Positions 6,801-12,645 of a DNA stretch of 13,146 nucleotides are shown here, one piece after another (within the stretch, counting starts at the first letter, position 1; every line of letters starts with the position of its first letter). The DNA comes from an uncultured Eubacteriales bacterium (GTDB lineage: Bacteria > Bacillota > Clostridia > Christensenellales > Borkfalkiaceae), in NCBI GenBank assembly GCA_900545325.1, contig UQZE01000051.1, positions 1-13,146 of the forward strand, given 5' to 3'. A program made the position numbers and the translations under genes. Below the pieces are notes generated by a model. That model was not told the origin of the DNA. It saw only the letters and a program-made list of their open reading frames with translations, and searched no databases.

Positions 6801-9301
6801 CTCTCGAAAACGTAACGGGAAAATATTTCGTGGGCGTGAAGTTCGAGGGGAGCGATAAACTCTACGTGCTCCTCGACGGACAGAGTTCGCTCGAAAACAG
6901 CGTGGAAGTGGTAAAGGCCCTCCGCGCGAACTATCCGGACGACAGTTTCGGAGGCGTGATGAACATGCGCGTGGTGGTCGGCGTGTCGGGCGAAGGCTCG
7001 GCGGAGTTTTCGGGCGTATCCACGTATTACAAACTGACTTCCTGGGGGACGACCGTCAAGGACGAAGCGTGGCTCGACTGGGAAAAAGCTTCGGGCACCA
7101 CGGCGGACGTTACGCTGGAAACGGACGCGAGCGACCGCGCCGTCATCACCAACAAAGGCTCGTCGTCGAGCGATACGGCGATCGCCGGCGTGAGCGGTAA
7201 ATTCACGGTCAATTTCGATTATAACCCCGAACTTTCCATCCGCGTGCGCGGCCTGACGGGCAAGTGGAGATTGTCGGTAACCGCCTTCGACGGCGGACAG
7301 AAATACGTGCTGGGCGACTGGTCCGACAAGAAGAGCACGGTGGAATTCAACCTGAACGAGGCGACGGGAGGCGCGCTCCGCGGACAGAAAAACGTCTATT
7401 TGTCGATAGAGGTGCTCGGCGGCGGCAAGTCGGTTACGGTCGACCGCGTGGAAACGTACTACACGGCCGTCGCGCCCGATTTTGCGGCGGGCGCCGTACA
7501 GAGCGCGGAGATCGCGACCTGGGATAAGGACGGAACCAATCCCTCCAACGTCGTCGTTTCCGACCAAGGCGTTACCGTTTCGGAAAGTTACCCCGACAGC
7601 AAGGGGCTGTTCACGCCCGCCGTCGCGGCGGACGCGGCGCGCAATCCGTATATCGTCGTCAGGGTGGCGGCTCTTTCGGAGGACGCGCTCTGGTACGTCA
7701 ACGCGACGGTCAACGGCAAGACCTACGCGCTTACGGGCGGGGAAGGTAGCGCCAAGCTCGGCGAAACGCAGATAGACGTGGTCGCGGCGCTTTCCGCGGC
7801 GGGATGCAAGATCGAAGGGGAATTCTCGGCGGTCTATGAACTCGGCGGCAGCGGCGCGGCGTTCAGCGTTACTTTCGAAAGCGTGCGTTTCGTGTATCGC
7901 CTGGCGGCGCCCGAGGGCGCGGCGCTCGACGAGGACGCCAACGCCATCGTGTGGAACGCGGTGGCGGGCGCTTCCGGGTACAACGTGCGCATAGAGGACG
8001 CCGACGGCAAAATCGTGGAGCAGAGCAAGGTGTCGGGTACGTCGCTCGCGCTCGCTTCGCTTTCCCTCGATACCGGCGTTTACCGTTTCTATATCACGGC
8101 TTACGGCGCCAACGCACTCGATTCTGCCGAAGTGCGGCTGCCATTCAAACAGGGCGACATCGAGAGCGTGAAACTCGGCACTCCCGCGAACCTCAAGGCG
8201 GACGGCATGAAGATCGTCTGGGACGAAGTGGAAAACGCCGAATCTTACCGCTACACGCTGAAAGACGCGGACAGCGGGGAAACCGTTTCCGAGGGCGAAA
8301 CGACGGATAATTTCGCGGACCTCACGGCGATCGGGCTGAAAGCGTTCAACTTCTCGATCAGCGTTACCGCCGCAGGGGACGGCGCGGTCTACCTCGACAG
8401 CGACGCCGCGAACTTCGCTTTCTACACCAACGTGGTGGAAAACTACAACGCCAAGAAATTCGCCTCCATGGCGGCGAACGACAACCAGGCGTCGGCCTCT
8501 TACGACGAGGCGTCGGACGTAGCCTCGCTCACCGTTCCCTATACCAACTGGGGCAGCGTCGCGGCGTTGGAAACTTCGCTCAACTTCGACAATTCGCCCG
8601 TGCTCGCCATACGCTTTGCGGCGGGGAGCCGGGGCGGCTACTTCCTGAAGATCATGATCGACGGAACGCCGTACTATCTTGCGGACAATACCTTCGACAT
8701 ACACGGAAGGACGGAAGCGACCGACGTGTATATCGACATCAACGGCACGCTCGAAAGCCGCAAGGACGGCCCCGCGCAGTCGGTAACGGGGACGCATAAA
8801 GTGCGCGTGGTGTTCGGCGCGACGGCGGACGGTTTCGACGGCGCCGACACGCCCGTGGTGAAGATATCCTACGCGCAGCTCATCGAAATGACGCCGGGCG
8901 CGGGCGTGGCGAAACTCGGCACGCTGGAAACGCCCGAAGTTACCGTCAAGGATCAGGTTGCGAGCTGGAACGCCGTTCCCGACGCCGAAGGCTATATCGT
9001 AGTCGTCAGCAACGAAACGGGCGTGCTCATCTCGCAGACGGTTACGGGAACTTCGTTCGACTGCACCATGCTGAAACGCGCGGGAGAGTACACCGTGCAG
9101 GTTACGGCCACGGCAGAGCGTTATTACAGTTCGGATACGGGCAGCGCGGCGTTCACCGTTACGGAGGGCGGCAGCGGCGGCGAGCCCGCCGGCGGCTGCA
9201 GCTGCAAGAGCTCTTTCACCGTTTACAGCGCGGCGCTCGGCGCGGGCGCGGTGCTCCTCGCGGGGCTGGCGCTCCTGCTCCGCCGCAGAAAGAACAGATA
9301 A
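3878..9301 (+). CDS. Giant secreted surface protein: N-terminal helical-toroid-like domain, CBM-like and FN3-like modules, Cys-containing C-terminal anchor; putative glycan-active enzyme
   Basis: Starts at GTG (see ribosome site). Residues 1-33 are a signal peptide with probable cleavage after ASA. Residues ~35-500 are helical and unusually rich in Trp/Tyr, as in (alpha/alpha)-toroid polysaccharide lyases and hydrolases; striking segments are WWYELLP (189-195), EPDAAAG (257-263), YAFAMNTFD (382-390) and YGSSHVG (513-519). A beta-domain with YYNPY (554-558) follows to ~610, then an Ig-like domain (~625-735). I recall similar unnamed domains in Paenibacillus secreted proteins, but no family name or proven activity, and I cannot pick catalytic residues. 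Beta-rich modules follow at ~738-900, 904-1052, 1056-1197, 1203-1342 and 1518-1672, with FN3-like modules at ~1343-1423, 1431-1517 and 1678-1762. The tail is GGCSC, a membrane helix and RRRKNR. It likely cleaves or binds a polysaccharide at the surface together with the lipoprotein. Confidence 0.85.
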   Translation: MKKMTMFLLSCVLTAAVAIPAVTSGFTTKKASAAVFKENPYMAELQLPTEEQYNEKDWKQTTIDFLTYVFDESNTFPGENGERKIARYTASSNAKAYFESIGRGDEAPEDIWSIPPYVGKGDDVTLGEGITVIAAVMSGALAGMDLTAYKCSDGKTRNFVKSVVEYYQAVNGQNVVLNGGAGGKTGVTWWYELLPGVLFSVLGTQYESESWYMYDIITESARQWRSAVEGLGGASADFWHTSYNLATGQPYDGNWYEPDAAAGMAYILYSAYSLNKNLKEEGGSAYATDEEIEEFREAAVWCMNYLEKLDTSPFYEVLTFLAPYLAARMNAEQGTNYDVAKMFGWLLDGTSTVRSGWGMITENWGDKYTNGLMGSLTDGEGYAFAMNTFDAMLGFGPMVKYDTRFARDVSRWVLSASQSAQAYYPEQYSTEGKVEDAGSGHEIYHGKYQSNNWIAQDDEKAGFIAYEGLRRYRRYVVWKDGKRDTEWDKSVTPYASGDAFTFDWGGETDYGLYGSSHVGLFGGTIEYTDVPMIIRTDLNKLDVYSGGNIPFWMYYNPYNEAKQITVTLQNAGSRLYDTITKTYVQTSAGENGTVKMTIPADTTFILAEIPQGAEVVKNGSNYTCNGEFIAQDRGSVTLSLYTDAEGKEPVRAGSTVEGTIYASLEAVAPEGANVEGVTLTFAGTTIYSGTSAPDGLFSIDTKELKNGKGAITATLTLSGGSIEKSSVSVQVLNVVKTPAVEYESVKDMVDKWNASTVSWQELYPNSDHTSVASANADGEFTVTAEAMKGYGFVTSEMFTMDFSREPMLEFEVTDVSSLYAVKVYVEGMETHNNYTGAYIIRDTGRTGKVTVNILEEIQKEDRTFDMEGAHKACVKISPVGVKGDYVSIRDFNVYHMYTSPVLDEPDVYEWGFNFSPVWMSLWSGSAADGGVNDAALEYTGDGTVKVSSVSAADYSGIASPYIATDLGQNPVFDISLENVTGKYFVGVKFEGSDKLYVLLDGQSSLENSVEVVKALRANYPDDSFGGVMNMRVVVGVSGEGSAEFSGVSTYYKLTSWGTTVKDEAWLDWEKASGTTADVTLETDASDRAVITNKGSSSSDTAIAGVSGKFTVNFDYNPELSIRVRGLTGKWRLSVTAFDGGQKYVLGDWSDKKSTVEFNLNEATGGALRGQKNVYLSIEVLGGGKSVTVDRVETYYTAVAPDFAAGAVQSAEIATWDKDGTNPSNVVVSDQGVTVSESYPDSKGLFTPAVAADAARNPYIVVRVAALSEDALWYVNATVNGKTYALTGGEGSAKLGETQIDVVAALSAAGCKIEGEFSAVYELGGSGAAFSVTFESVRFVYRLAAPEGAALDEDANAIVWNAVAGASGYNVRIEDADGKIVEQSKVSGTSLALASLSLDTGVYRFYITAYGANALDSAEVRLPFKQGDIESVKLGTPANLKADGMKIVWDEVENAESYRYTLKDADSGETVSEGETTDNFADLTAIGLKAFNFSISVTAAGDGAVYLDSDAANFAFYTNVVENYNAKKFASMAANDNQASASYDEASDVASLTVPYTNWGSVAALETSLNFDNSPVLAIRFAAGSRGGYFLKIMIDGTPYYLADNTFDIHGRTEATDVYIDINGTLESRKDGPAQSVTGTHKVRVVFGATADGFDGADTPVVKISYAQLIEMTPGAGVAKLGTLETPEVTVKDQVASWNAVPDAEGYIVVVSNETGVLISQTVTGTSFDCTMLKRAGEYTVQVTATAERYYSSDTGSAAFTVTEGGSGGEPAGGCSCKSSFTVYSAALGAGAVLLAGLALLLRRRKNR
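3980..5707 (+). other. Putative catalytic region: helical-toroid-like domain plus trailing beta-domain (residues ~35-610)
   Basis: This is the only part of the protein not made of small beta modules. Amphipathic helices, repeated Trp/Tyr clusters and the change to a beta-rich segment after about residue 500 match the layout of alpha/alpha-toroid enzymes followed by a beta-sandwich domain. That is a fold-level impression, not a family assignment. A non-enzymatic binding role remains possible. Confidence 0.5.
6089..7903 (+). repeat. Four tandem copies of an unassigned beta-rich module (residues ~738-1342)
   Basis: Four consecutive units of about 140-160 residues share the order: a Gly- or aromatic-containing strand (for example GYGFVTSE), about ten residues, then a short strand opened by a Pro-containing turn (REPMLEF, QNPVFDI, YNPELSI, RNPYIVV), then usually a G-x-(W/Y)-x-x-x-V strand and, in most copies, a Y-x-L strand. 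A fifth copy is at about 8429-8893, with the turn DNSPVLAI. Related units occur in the lipoprotein. The shape suggests carbohydrate-binding beta-sandwiches, but I cannot name the family. Confidence 0.6.
9164..9298 (+). other. C-terminal tripartite sorting-type signal (GGCSC, membrane helix, RRRKNR)
   Basis: After the last FN3-like module comes a Gly/Ser/Pro linker, then GGCSC with Cys at 1774 and 1776, a helix at about 1781-1800, and a basic tail RRRKNR. No LPXTG motif is present. The layout (Gly-Cys motif, helix, Arg-rich end) is that of the MYXO-CTERM and GlyGly-CTERM class of signals, which in other phyla are handled by intramembrane CPBP-type or rhomboid-type proteases. Use of such a protease here is inferred; a simple membrane anchor is the alternative. 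Confidence 0.6.
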
Positions 9302-9312
9302 TAAGTTATACG

Positions 9313-9334
9313 GCCGCGCCCGTTCGGGCGCGGC
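9313..9334 (+). promoter_or_regulatory. Perfect GC hairpin without U-tract between the giant gene and the propeller gene
   Basis: GCCGCGCCC (9313-9321) and GGGCGCGGC (9326-9334) form a perfect 9-bp stem with a GTTC loop. The next bases are A-rich, so it does not look like an intrinsic terminator. Its position, 9 bases before the AAGGAG ribosome site, fits a 3'-end protecting or processing structure that lets adjacent cistrons accumulate differently. Confidence 0.6.
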
Positions 9335-9356
9335 AAAAGATAAAAGGAGTTAAACA

Positions 9357-10316
9357 ATGTTTGAAAAAACAGTGCCCGCCCTTTCCGTGCGGGATATGTA
9401 CGAAGATTTTAAGGTGTCGGGCAGAGTGGATAACGCGCGCGTGGAAAAATTCGCGGGCGCCGAGGGCTATGACGTATACAACCCCTCCGTACCCTTTATG
9501 TGGGAGGGCAGGGAATATATCGCCGGCAGAGTGGAAAAGCGGGATACCGAGCTTTCCGAAGTGCGCTTTTTCGTGCGCGAGGGCGACGTGTGGCGCGCGG
9601 CGGAAGGGACCGTCCGCCTGCCGCTGCAGGATCCGTTCGTTACCTTTGTCGGCGGAAAACTGGTGCTCGGCGGCGTGAACGTTACCTTTCCCGAAGTCGA
9701 GGGAGGCGACACCTGCTGGCAGACCGATTTTTATATAGGTTCGCCCTTCGGCCTGGAAAAATTCCTCGAAGGGCCGAAACAGATGAAGGACGTGCGCCTG
9801 GCCGAGCTGCCCGACGGCAAAATCGCCGTGTGCAGCCGCCCGCAGGGCGCGAGCATGGAAAAATACGGCTGTATCGCGAAGATCGGTTTCACCGTGGTGA
9901 ACGGGCTCGGAGAGCTGACTGCGGACGTCATCGAAAACGCGCCCTTCCTCGAAAAGATGTTCAAGGACGACGAATGGGGCGGCGTGAACCAGCTGACCGT
10001 GCTGAAAAACGGCAAGCTGGGCGCGATCGGGCACAAGGCTTGCAGAACGTACGAAGCGGACGGACAGCGCCTGCATTATTACGGCATTGCGTTCGCCATA
10101 GACCCCGTTACGCGCGAGATCACGCAGAACAAGATGATCGTGTCGCGCGACCGTTTCCCCGAAACGGAGAAAAAGCGGTTCGACCTCGGCGACATCACCT
10201 TTACGTCGGGCGTCCTCCGCGGGGAGGACGGCACGGCCCGCGTCTTTACGGGGCTGAACGACGCTTACGTCGGTTCCGCGGTCATACCCGATCCGTTTGC
10301 GGAATACGAAAAATAA
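9357..10316 (+). CDS. DUF1861-type five-bladed beta-propeller protein, likely glycan-related
   Basis: Starts at ATG 7 bases after AAGGAG (9344-9349). The 319-aa protein has no signal peptide and is probably cytoplasmic. The sequence reads as five propeller blades like those of GH43/GH130-type enzymes: YDVYNPSVPF (38-47), QDPF (91-94), KDVRLAELPDGK (144-155), GGVNQLTVLKNGK (208-220) with GHKA nearby (225-228), and a last blade ending VFTGLNDAYVGSAVIPDPF (296-314). The Asp residues at 39, 92 and 145 sit where this superfamily often has acidic active-site residues; that is inference. From memory it matches the DUF1861 family (also called MTP-1 family), whose biochemical role I cannot state. As last gene of the cluster it probably processes an imported product of the surface proteins. 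The family call is fairly sure, the function is not. Confidence 0.8.
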   Translation: MFEKTVPALSVRDMYEDFKVSGRVDNARVEKFAGAEGYDVYNPSVPFMWEGREYIAGRVEKRDTELSEVRFFVREGDVWRAAEGTVRLPLQDPFVTFVGGKLVLGGVNVTFPEVEGGDTCWQTDFYIGSPFGLEKFLEGPKQMKDVRLAELPDGKIAVCSRPQGASMEKYGCIAKIGFTVVNGLGELTADVIENAPFLEKMFKDDEWGGVNQLTVLKNGKLGAIGHKACRTYEADGQRLHYYGIAFAIDPVTREITQNKMIVSRDRFPETEKKRFDLGDITFTSGVLRGEDGTARVFTGLNDAYVGSAVIPDPFAEYEK

Positions 10317-10354
10317 CGATAAAAAAAAGAGGCCTGCGCCTCTTTTTTTTATCG
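10317..10354 (+). terminator. Intrinsic terminator ending the glycan cluster (17-bp perfect inverted repeat)
   Basis: Arms 10317-10333 and 10338-10354 are perfectly complementary around a CTGC loop (10334-10337). A core of GAGGC/GCCTC is flanked by eight A and eight T, so the U-tract lies in the stem and the structure could act on both strands. It begins one base after the stop codon of the propeller gene and separates the cluster from the sirtuin gene. Confidence 0.9.
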
Positions 10355-10365
10355 AAAAAATTCGC

Positions 10366-10393
10366 TTAACATTCCGTCTTTTTGTGTTATAAT
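10366..10393 (+). promoter_or_regulatory. Promoter of the sirtuin gene, extended -10
   Basis: TTAACA at 10366-10371 (five of six against TTGACA), a 16-base spacer, then TATAAT at 10388-10393 preceded by TGT, giving an extended -10. Transcription should begin 6-8 bases past 10393, at or next to A10400, which is the first base of the start codon. Confidence 0.8.
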
Positions 10394-10399
10394 GTGCAT

Positions 10400-11119
10400 A
10401 TGGATAAAATAAAGATTTTGCAAAACTGGGTGGAAGAGGCGGAAAATATCGTGTTTTTCGGCGGCGCGGGCGTTTCCACGGAGAGCGGGATCCCCGATTT
10501 CAGAAGCGAGAACGGGCTGTATAGGCAGAAGTTTGCCCACAGTCCCGAAACCATGCTCAGCCGCACTTTTTTCGACGCCTGCCCCGAGGAGTTTTTCAGG
10601 TTCTACAAAGAGCGTATGCTCGTAACCGACGTCATGCCCAACGCCGCGCACCGCAAGCTTGCCGAAATGGAGGAAAAGGGGCGGCTTTCGGCGGTGATTA
10701 CGCAGAATATCGACGGCCTGCACCGGAAAGCGGGCAGCCGAACGGTGTATGAACTGCACGGCAGCATTTACAGGAACGCCTGCATGCGCTGCGGCAGGGA
10801 GTACGGCGCGGAGGCCGTGGCCGCGGCGGCGGGCGTGCCGAAGTGCGCCTGCGGCGGAACGATCAAACCGTCCGTGGTGCTTTACGGGGAACCTTTGCCC
10901 CAAGACGCCTGGAACGGCGCGGTGCGCGCGATGGAGGGCGCCGATCTTCTCATCGTTGCGGGCACTTCGCTCACCGTGTATCCCGCGGCTTATCTCGTGC
11001 GGTATTTCAAGGGAAAACGGGCGGTCATCATCAACCTCTCGGATACGGGAACGGAGAGCGCTTACGCCCTTTCCATACGGGCGAAAGTAGGCGAAACGCT
11101 CGCGCAAATTGTCCTTTGA
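10400..11119 (+). CDS. SIR2-family NAD-dependent protein deacylase (sirtuin)
   Basis: The 239-aa protein removes acyl groups from lysines using NAD in the cytoplasm. Visible motifs are GAGVSTESGIPDF (22-34) for NAD binding, TQNIDGLH (101-108), catalytic His120 in ELHGS, zinc-type Cys 128, 131, 149 and 151 (C-x2-C and C-x-C), GTSLTV (188-193), and NLSDT (212-216). Length and motif order fit a complete bacterial sirtuin. I start at ATG 10400 because the homology begins there; the frame stays open upstream to TTG 10382, but that stretch is the promoter. No Shine-Dalgarno site precedes the ATG, so the mRNA is probably leaderless. It stands alone between a terminator and the promoter of the next gene, so its target is not suggested by context. 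The class is sure; acyl preference is not readable. Confidence 0.95.
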   Translation: MDKIKILQNWVEEAENIVFFGGAGVSTESGIPDFRSENGLYRQKFAHSPETMLSRTFFDACPEEFFRFYKERMLVTDVMPNAAHRKLAEMEEKGRLSAVITQNIDGLHRKAGSRTVYELHGSIYRNACMRCGREYGAEAVAAAAGVPKCACGGTIKPSVVLYGEPLPQDAWNGAVRAMEGADLLIVAGTSLTVYPAAYLVRYFKGKRAVIINLSDTGTESAYALSIRAKVGETLAQIVL

Positions 11120-11208
11120 TGCCCGTCCGAAGTATCGTTTTTGCGTATACGTGTTCGATTTTTCGTGAAAAAATTTACAAATTTCACAAAATTTACCGCT
11201 TTGCGCTA

Positions 11209-11237
11209 TTGACAATAAACTACGGGAATGTTACAAT
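11209..11237 (+). promoter_or_regulatory. Promoter of the uL15-domain gene: consensus -35 and extended -10
   Basis: TTGACA at 11209-11214, a 17-base spacer, and TACAAT at 11232-11237 preceded by TGT. The preceding ~45 bases are A/T-rich, as in UP-like elements. The start site should be near 11243-11245, giving a leader of about 43 bases. The rest of the 167-base gap from 11120 shows only a weak imperfect hairpin near 11128-11160. Confidence 0.85.
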
Positions 11238-11246
11238 AATATTATT
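11235..11246. promoter_or_regulatory. 12-bp perfect palindrome over the -10 and start site
   Basis: AATAATATTATT is its own reverse complement and runs from inside the -10 hexamer to the predicted start site. The position suits a repressor operator, but pure A/T palindromes arise easily by chance. Confidence 0.35.
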
Positions 11247-11276
11247 ACGGGCCGCAATGGCGGACTGAAAAACGGT

Positions 11277-11284
11277 GAGGTGAT
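11277..11284 (+). promoter_or_regulatory. Ribosome binding site with 8-base match to the 16S tail
   Basis: GAGGTGAT is fully complementary to the conserved AUCACCUC of the 16S rRNA 3' end. It sits two bases before ATG 11287; because it pairs with the 5' part of the anti-SD region, the effective spacing is normal. It supports 11287 over the ATG at 11305. Confidence 0.75.
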
Positions 11285-11286
11285 TT

Positions 11287-12576
11287 ATGTTAGATCTGTT
11301 GTTAATGGCGACCGACGATATCATAACCATCGCGGTGGCTGCGGGTATCGTGGTAATTTGTCTGATCGTCGCGCTTGCGGGCGGCATCAAGAGCAACCGC
11401 AGGGCGAAGAGGGAAAAAGCGGCTGAGGCCGAAGCCGCGGCGGAGGAAAAATCCGCTCCCGCAGAGGAAACGGCGGAACAAAAAGCCGAAGAGAAAAACG
11501 TAGAAGAAGCCGTGGAAACGATAGAAAACGCCGTCATGGCGGCCGAAGAACCTTCGGAATACCTGGAAGAGGAAGTAAAGGCCGAAGTTGCCGAGGAGCA
11601 GGCGGAAACGCCCGCCGCGGAAGAAACGGCCGGGCGGGAGCCTGCGGAGGAAGAGCGGGAAAAAACCGCGCCCGCCGCGGAAAAGGAAAACAAGGAAGAG
11701 CGCGCGCTCACCACGGCCGAGCTTTTCAGCGGAAAGTTCCTCGTAACGTACGACCGCAGTTTCAAGGCCCGTCTGATCCAGGCCGTGGAGGAGGTGCAGG
11801 ATTACTACACCGAACTGAAAAACTATCTTCTTTCCTATAAAAAGATGACCTCGCGCATAAGCTGGGGCGCGGAGAGTTTCCGCATCGGCAGAAAACTGTA
11901 TGCGAAAATGACGGTGCGCGGCAAGATGATTCAGCTCTATCTCGCCGCCGATCCGACGGAATACGCCGATACCAAGTATCACGGCGAAAACGTGGGCGAC
12001 AGCGCCAAATATGAAGAAGTTCCCTTCAAGTTCGAAGTCAGGAGCGAGAGAAAGCTCGGCTATGCGAAGGATCTGATCGCCGACATGCTGGCCGACGTGC
12101 CGCAGGGCGAAATCCCGACCGTGGATTATCACGAAGAATATATGGATACGGACGCGCTTTTGGAGGAGGGCCTGGTCAAGCTCAAGAAGATCAGCCGCGG
12201 CGACATGACGAACAAGGAGATCACGCCCGTGAACATCGCCGATCTTATCCGCAACAAGATCAGCATCGGCGAGGCGGACGTAGCCGTTTCGGACGATATT
12301 GCGGTAACGTTCATCGAGATCAAGGAGGGCGGGAACGTCGGCGGCAAGAAAGCCATTGTCAATCTCGACACCATCTCCGCGAATTTCGAAGCGGGCGACG
12401 TCGTTACCGTGGAGAAGCTGAAAGAAAAGAAACTCGTCGCGCCCAACGCGGGCTTCGTGAAAGTGCTTGCGCGCGGCAGTATCGACAAGCCGCTGACCGT
12501 GGAGGCGAACGACTATTCGCTGGCGGCGGTGAAAATGCTGGTGCTGACGGGCGGCAAAGCGGTGCAGATAAAATAA
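11287..12576 (+). CDS. Membrane-anchored protein with acidic linker, conserved clostridial domain and ribosomal protein uL15-like C-terminal domain
   Basis: 429 aa. Residues ~12-34 form one membrane helix followed by a basic stop (NRRAKREK), so most of the protein should be cytoplasmic. Residues ~40-140 are a Glu/Ala-rich, probably disordered linker. Residues ~147-270 form a conserved domain (TYDRSF at 154-159, SRISW at 189-193, DTKYH at 228-232) that I recall in many Clostridia proteins without a function. Residues ~353-428 resemble the C-terminal half of uL15: VVTVEKLKEKKLV, VKVLARGSIDKPLTV, then TGGKAVQI, in the right order. The glycine-rich, rRNA-binding N-terminal part of true L15 is absent, so this is not the ribosomal subunit. 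The role is unknown; membrane tethering of an L15-type fold is unusual. It has its own promoter and is followed by a terminator at 12588-12615. Confidence 0.85.
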   Translation: MLDLLLMATDDIITIAVAAGIVVICLIVALAGGIKSNRRAKREKAAEAEAAAEEKSAPAEETAEQKAEEKNVEEAVETIENAVMAAEEPSEYLEEEVKAEVAEEQAETPAAEETAGREPAEEEREKTAPAAEKENKEERALTTAELFSGKFLVTYDRSFKARLIQAVEEVQDYYTELKNYLLSYKKMTSRISWGAESFRIGRKLYAKMTVRGKMIQLYLAADPTEYADTKYHGENVGDSAKYEEVPFKFEVRSERKLGYAKDLIADMLADVPQGEIPTVDYHEEYMDTDALLEEGLVKLKKISRGDMTNKEITPVNIADLIRNKISIGEADVAVSDDIAVTFIEIKEGGNVGGKKAIVNLDTISANFEAGDVVTVEKLKEKKLVAPNAGFVKVLARGSIDKPLTVEANDYSLAAVKMLVLTGGKAVQIK

Positions 12577-12587
12577 TCGGGGATGAT

Positions 12588-12615
12588 AAAGAAAGCGTTG
12601 TCATGCGCTTTCTTT
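12588..12615 (+). terminator. Terminator-like hairpin after the uL15-domain gene, abutting the next promoter
   Basis: AAAGAAAGCG (12588-12597) and CGCTTTCTTT (12606-12615) form a perfect 10-bp stem with an 8-base loop, and the T-rich 3' arm can serve as the U-tract. It starts 11 bases after the stop codon. Its 3' arm ends next to the -10 element of the following gene, so termination and initiation are packed together. Confidence 0.65.
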
Positions 12616-12623
12616 GTTATAAT
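12598..12623 (+). promoter_or_regulatory. Probable promoter of the last gene, extended -10 with short spacer
   Basis: TATAAT at 12618-12623 preceded by TGT. The best -35 candidate is TTGTCA at 12598-12603 (five of six), only 14 bases upstream; the extended -10 may make up for this. The -35 candidate lies in the loop of the preceding terminator. Transcription should start near 12630, just before the ribosome site AGGAGG (12633-12638). Confidence 0.6.
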
Positions 12624-12645
12624 AAATTCAGCAGGAGGGGAAAAT

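Noticed and set aside
6029..8797. 922-codon open frame on the minus strand inside the giant gene
   Set aside because: It is a frame shadow: the sense gene's GC-rich codon bias leaves few antisense stops. The product is Arg/Val/His-rich without domains, and the sense strand encodes clear repeated modules.
559..9163. Recent DNA-level tandem duplication or assembly collapse in the repeat regions
   Set aside because: Repeated modules have clearly diverged codons and residues; I saw no long identical stretches that would suggest a collapsed or expanded assembly.
10382..10399. TTG start for the sirtuin, adding six residues
   Set aside because: These bases include the -10 element of the promoter and lie upstream of the predicted transcript start; sirtuin homology begins at ATG 10400.
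11128..11160. Terminator after the sirtuin gene
   Set aside because: Only an imperfect, bulged stem with T-runs can be drawn; not convincing without folding calculations.
11257..11268. Tiny upstream open frame (ATG GCG GAC TGA) in the leader of the uL15-domain gene
   Set aside because: Three codons with no ribosome site; expected by chance.
12301..12573. Genuine ribosomal protein L15 gene
   Set aside because: Only the C-terminal half matches, it is fused to a membrane-anchored protein, and there are no other ribosomal protein genes around it.
12583..12645. ATG 12583 as start of the last gene
   Set aside because: The stretch contains the preceding terminator and the promoter; the ATG at 12646 has a well-spaced AGGAGG.
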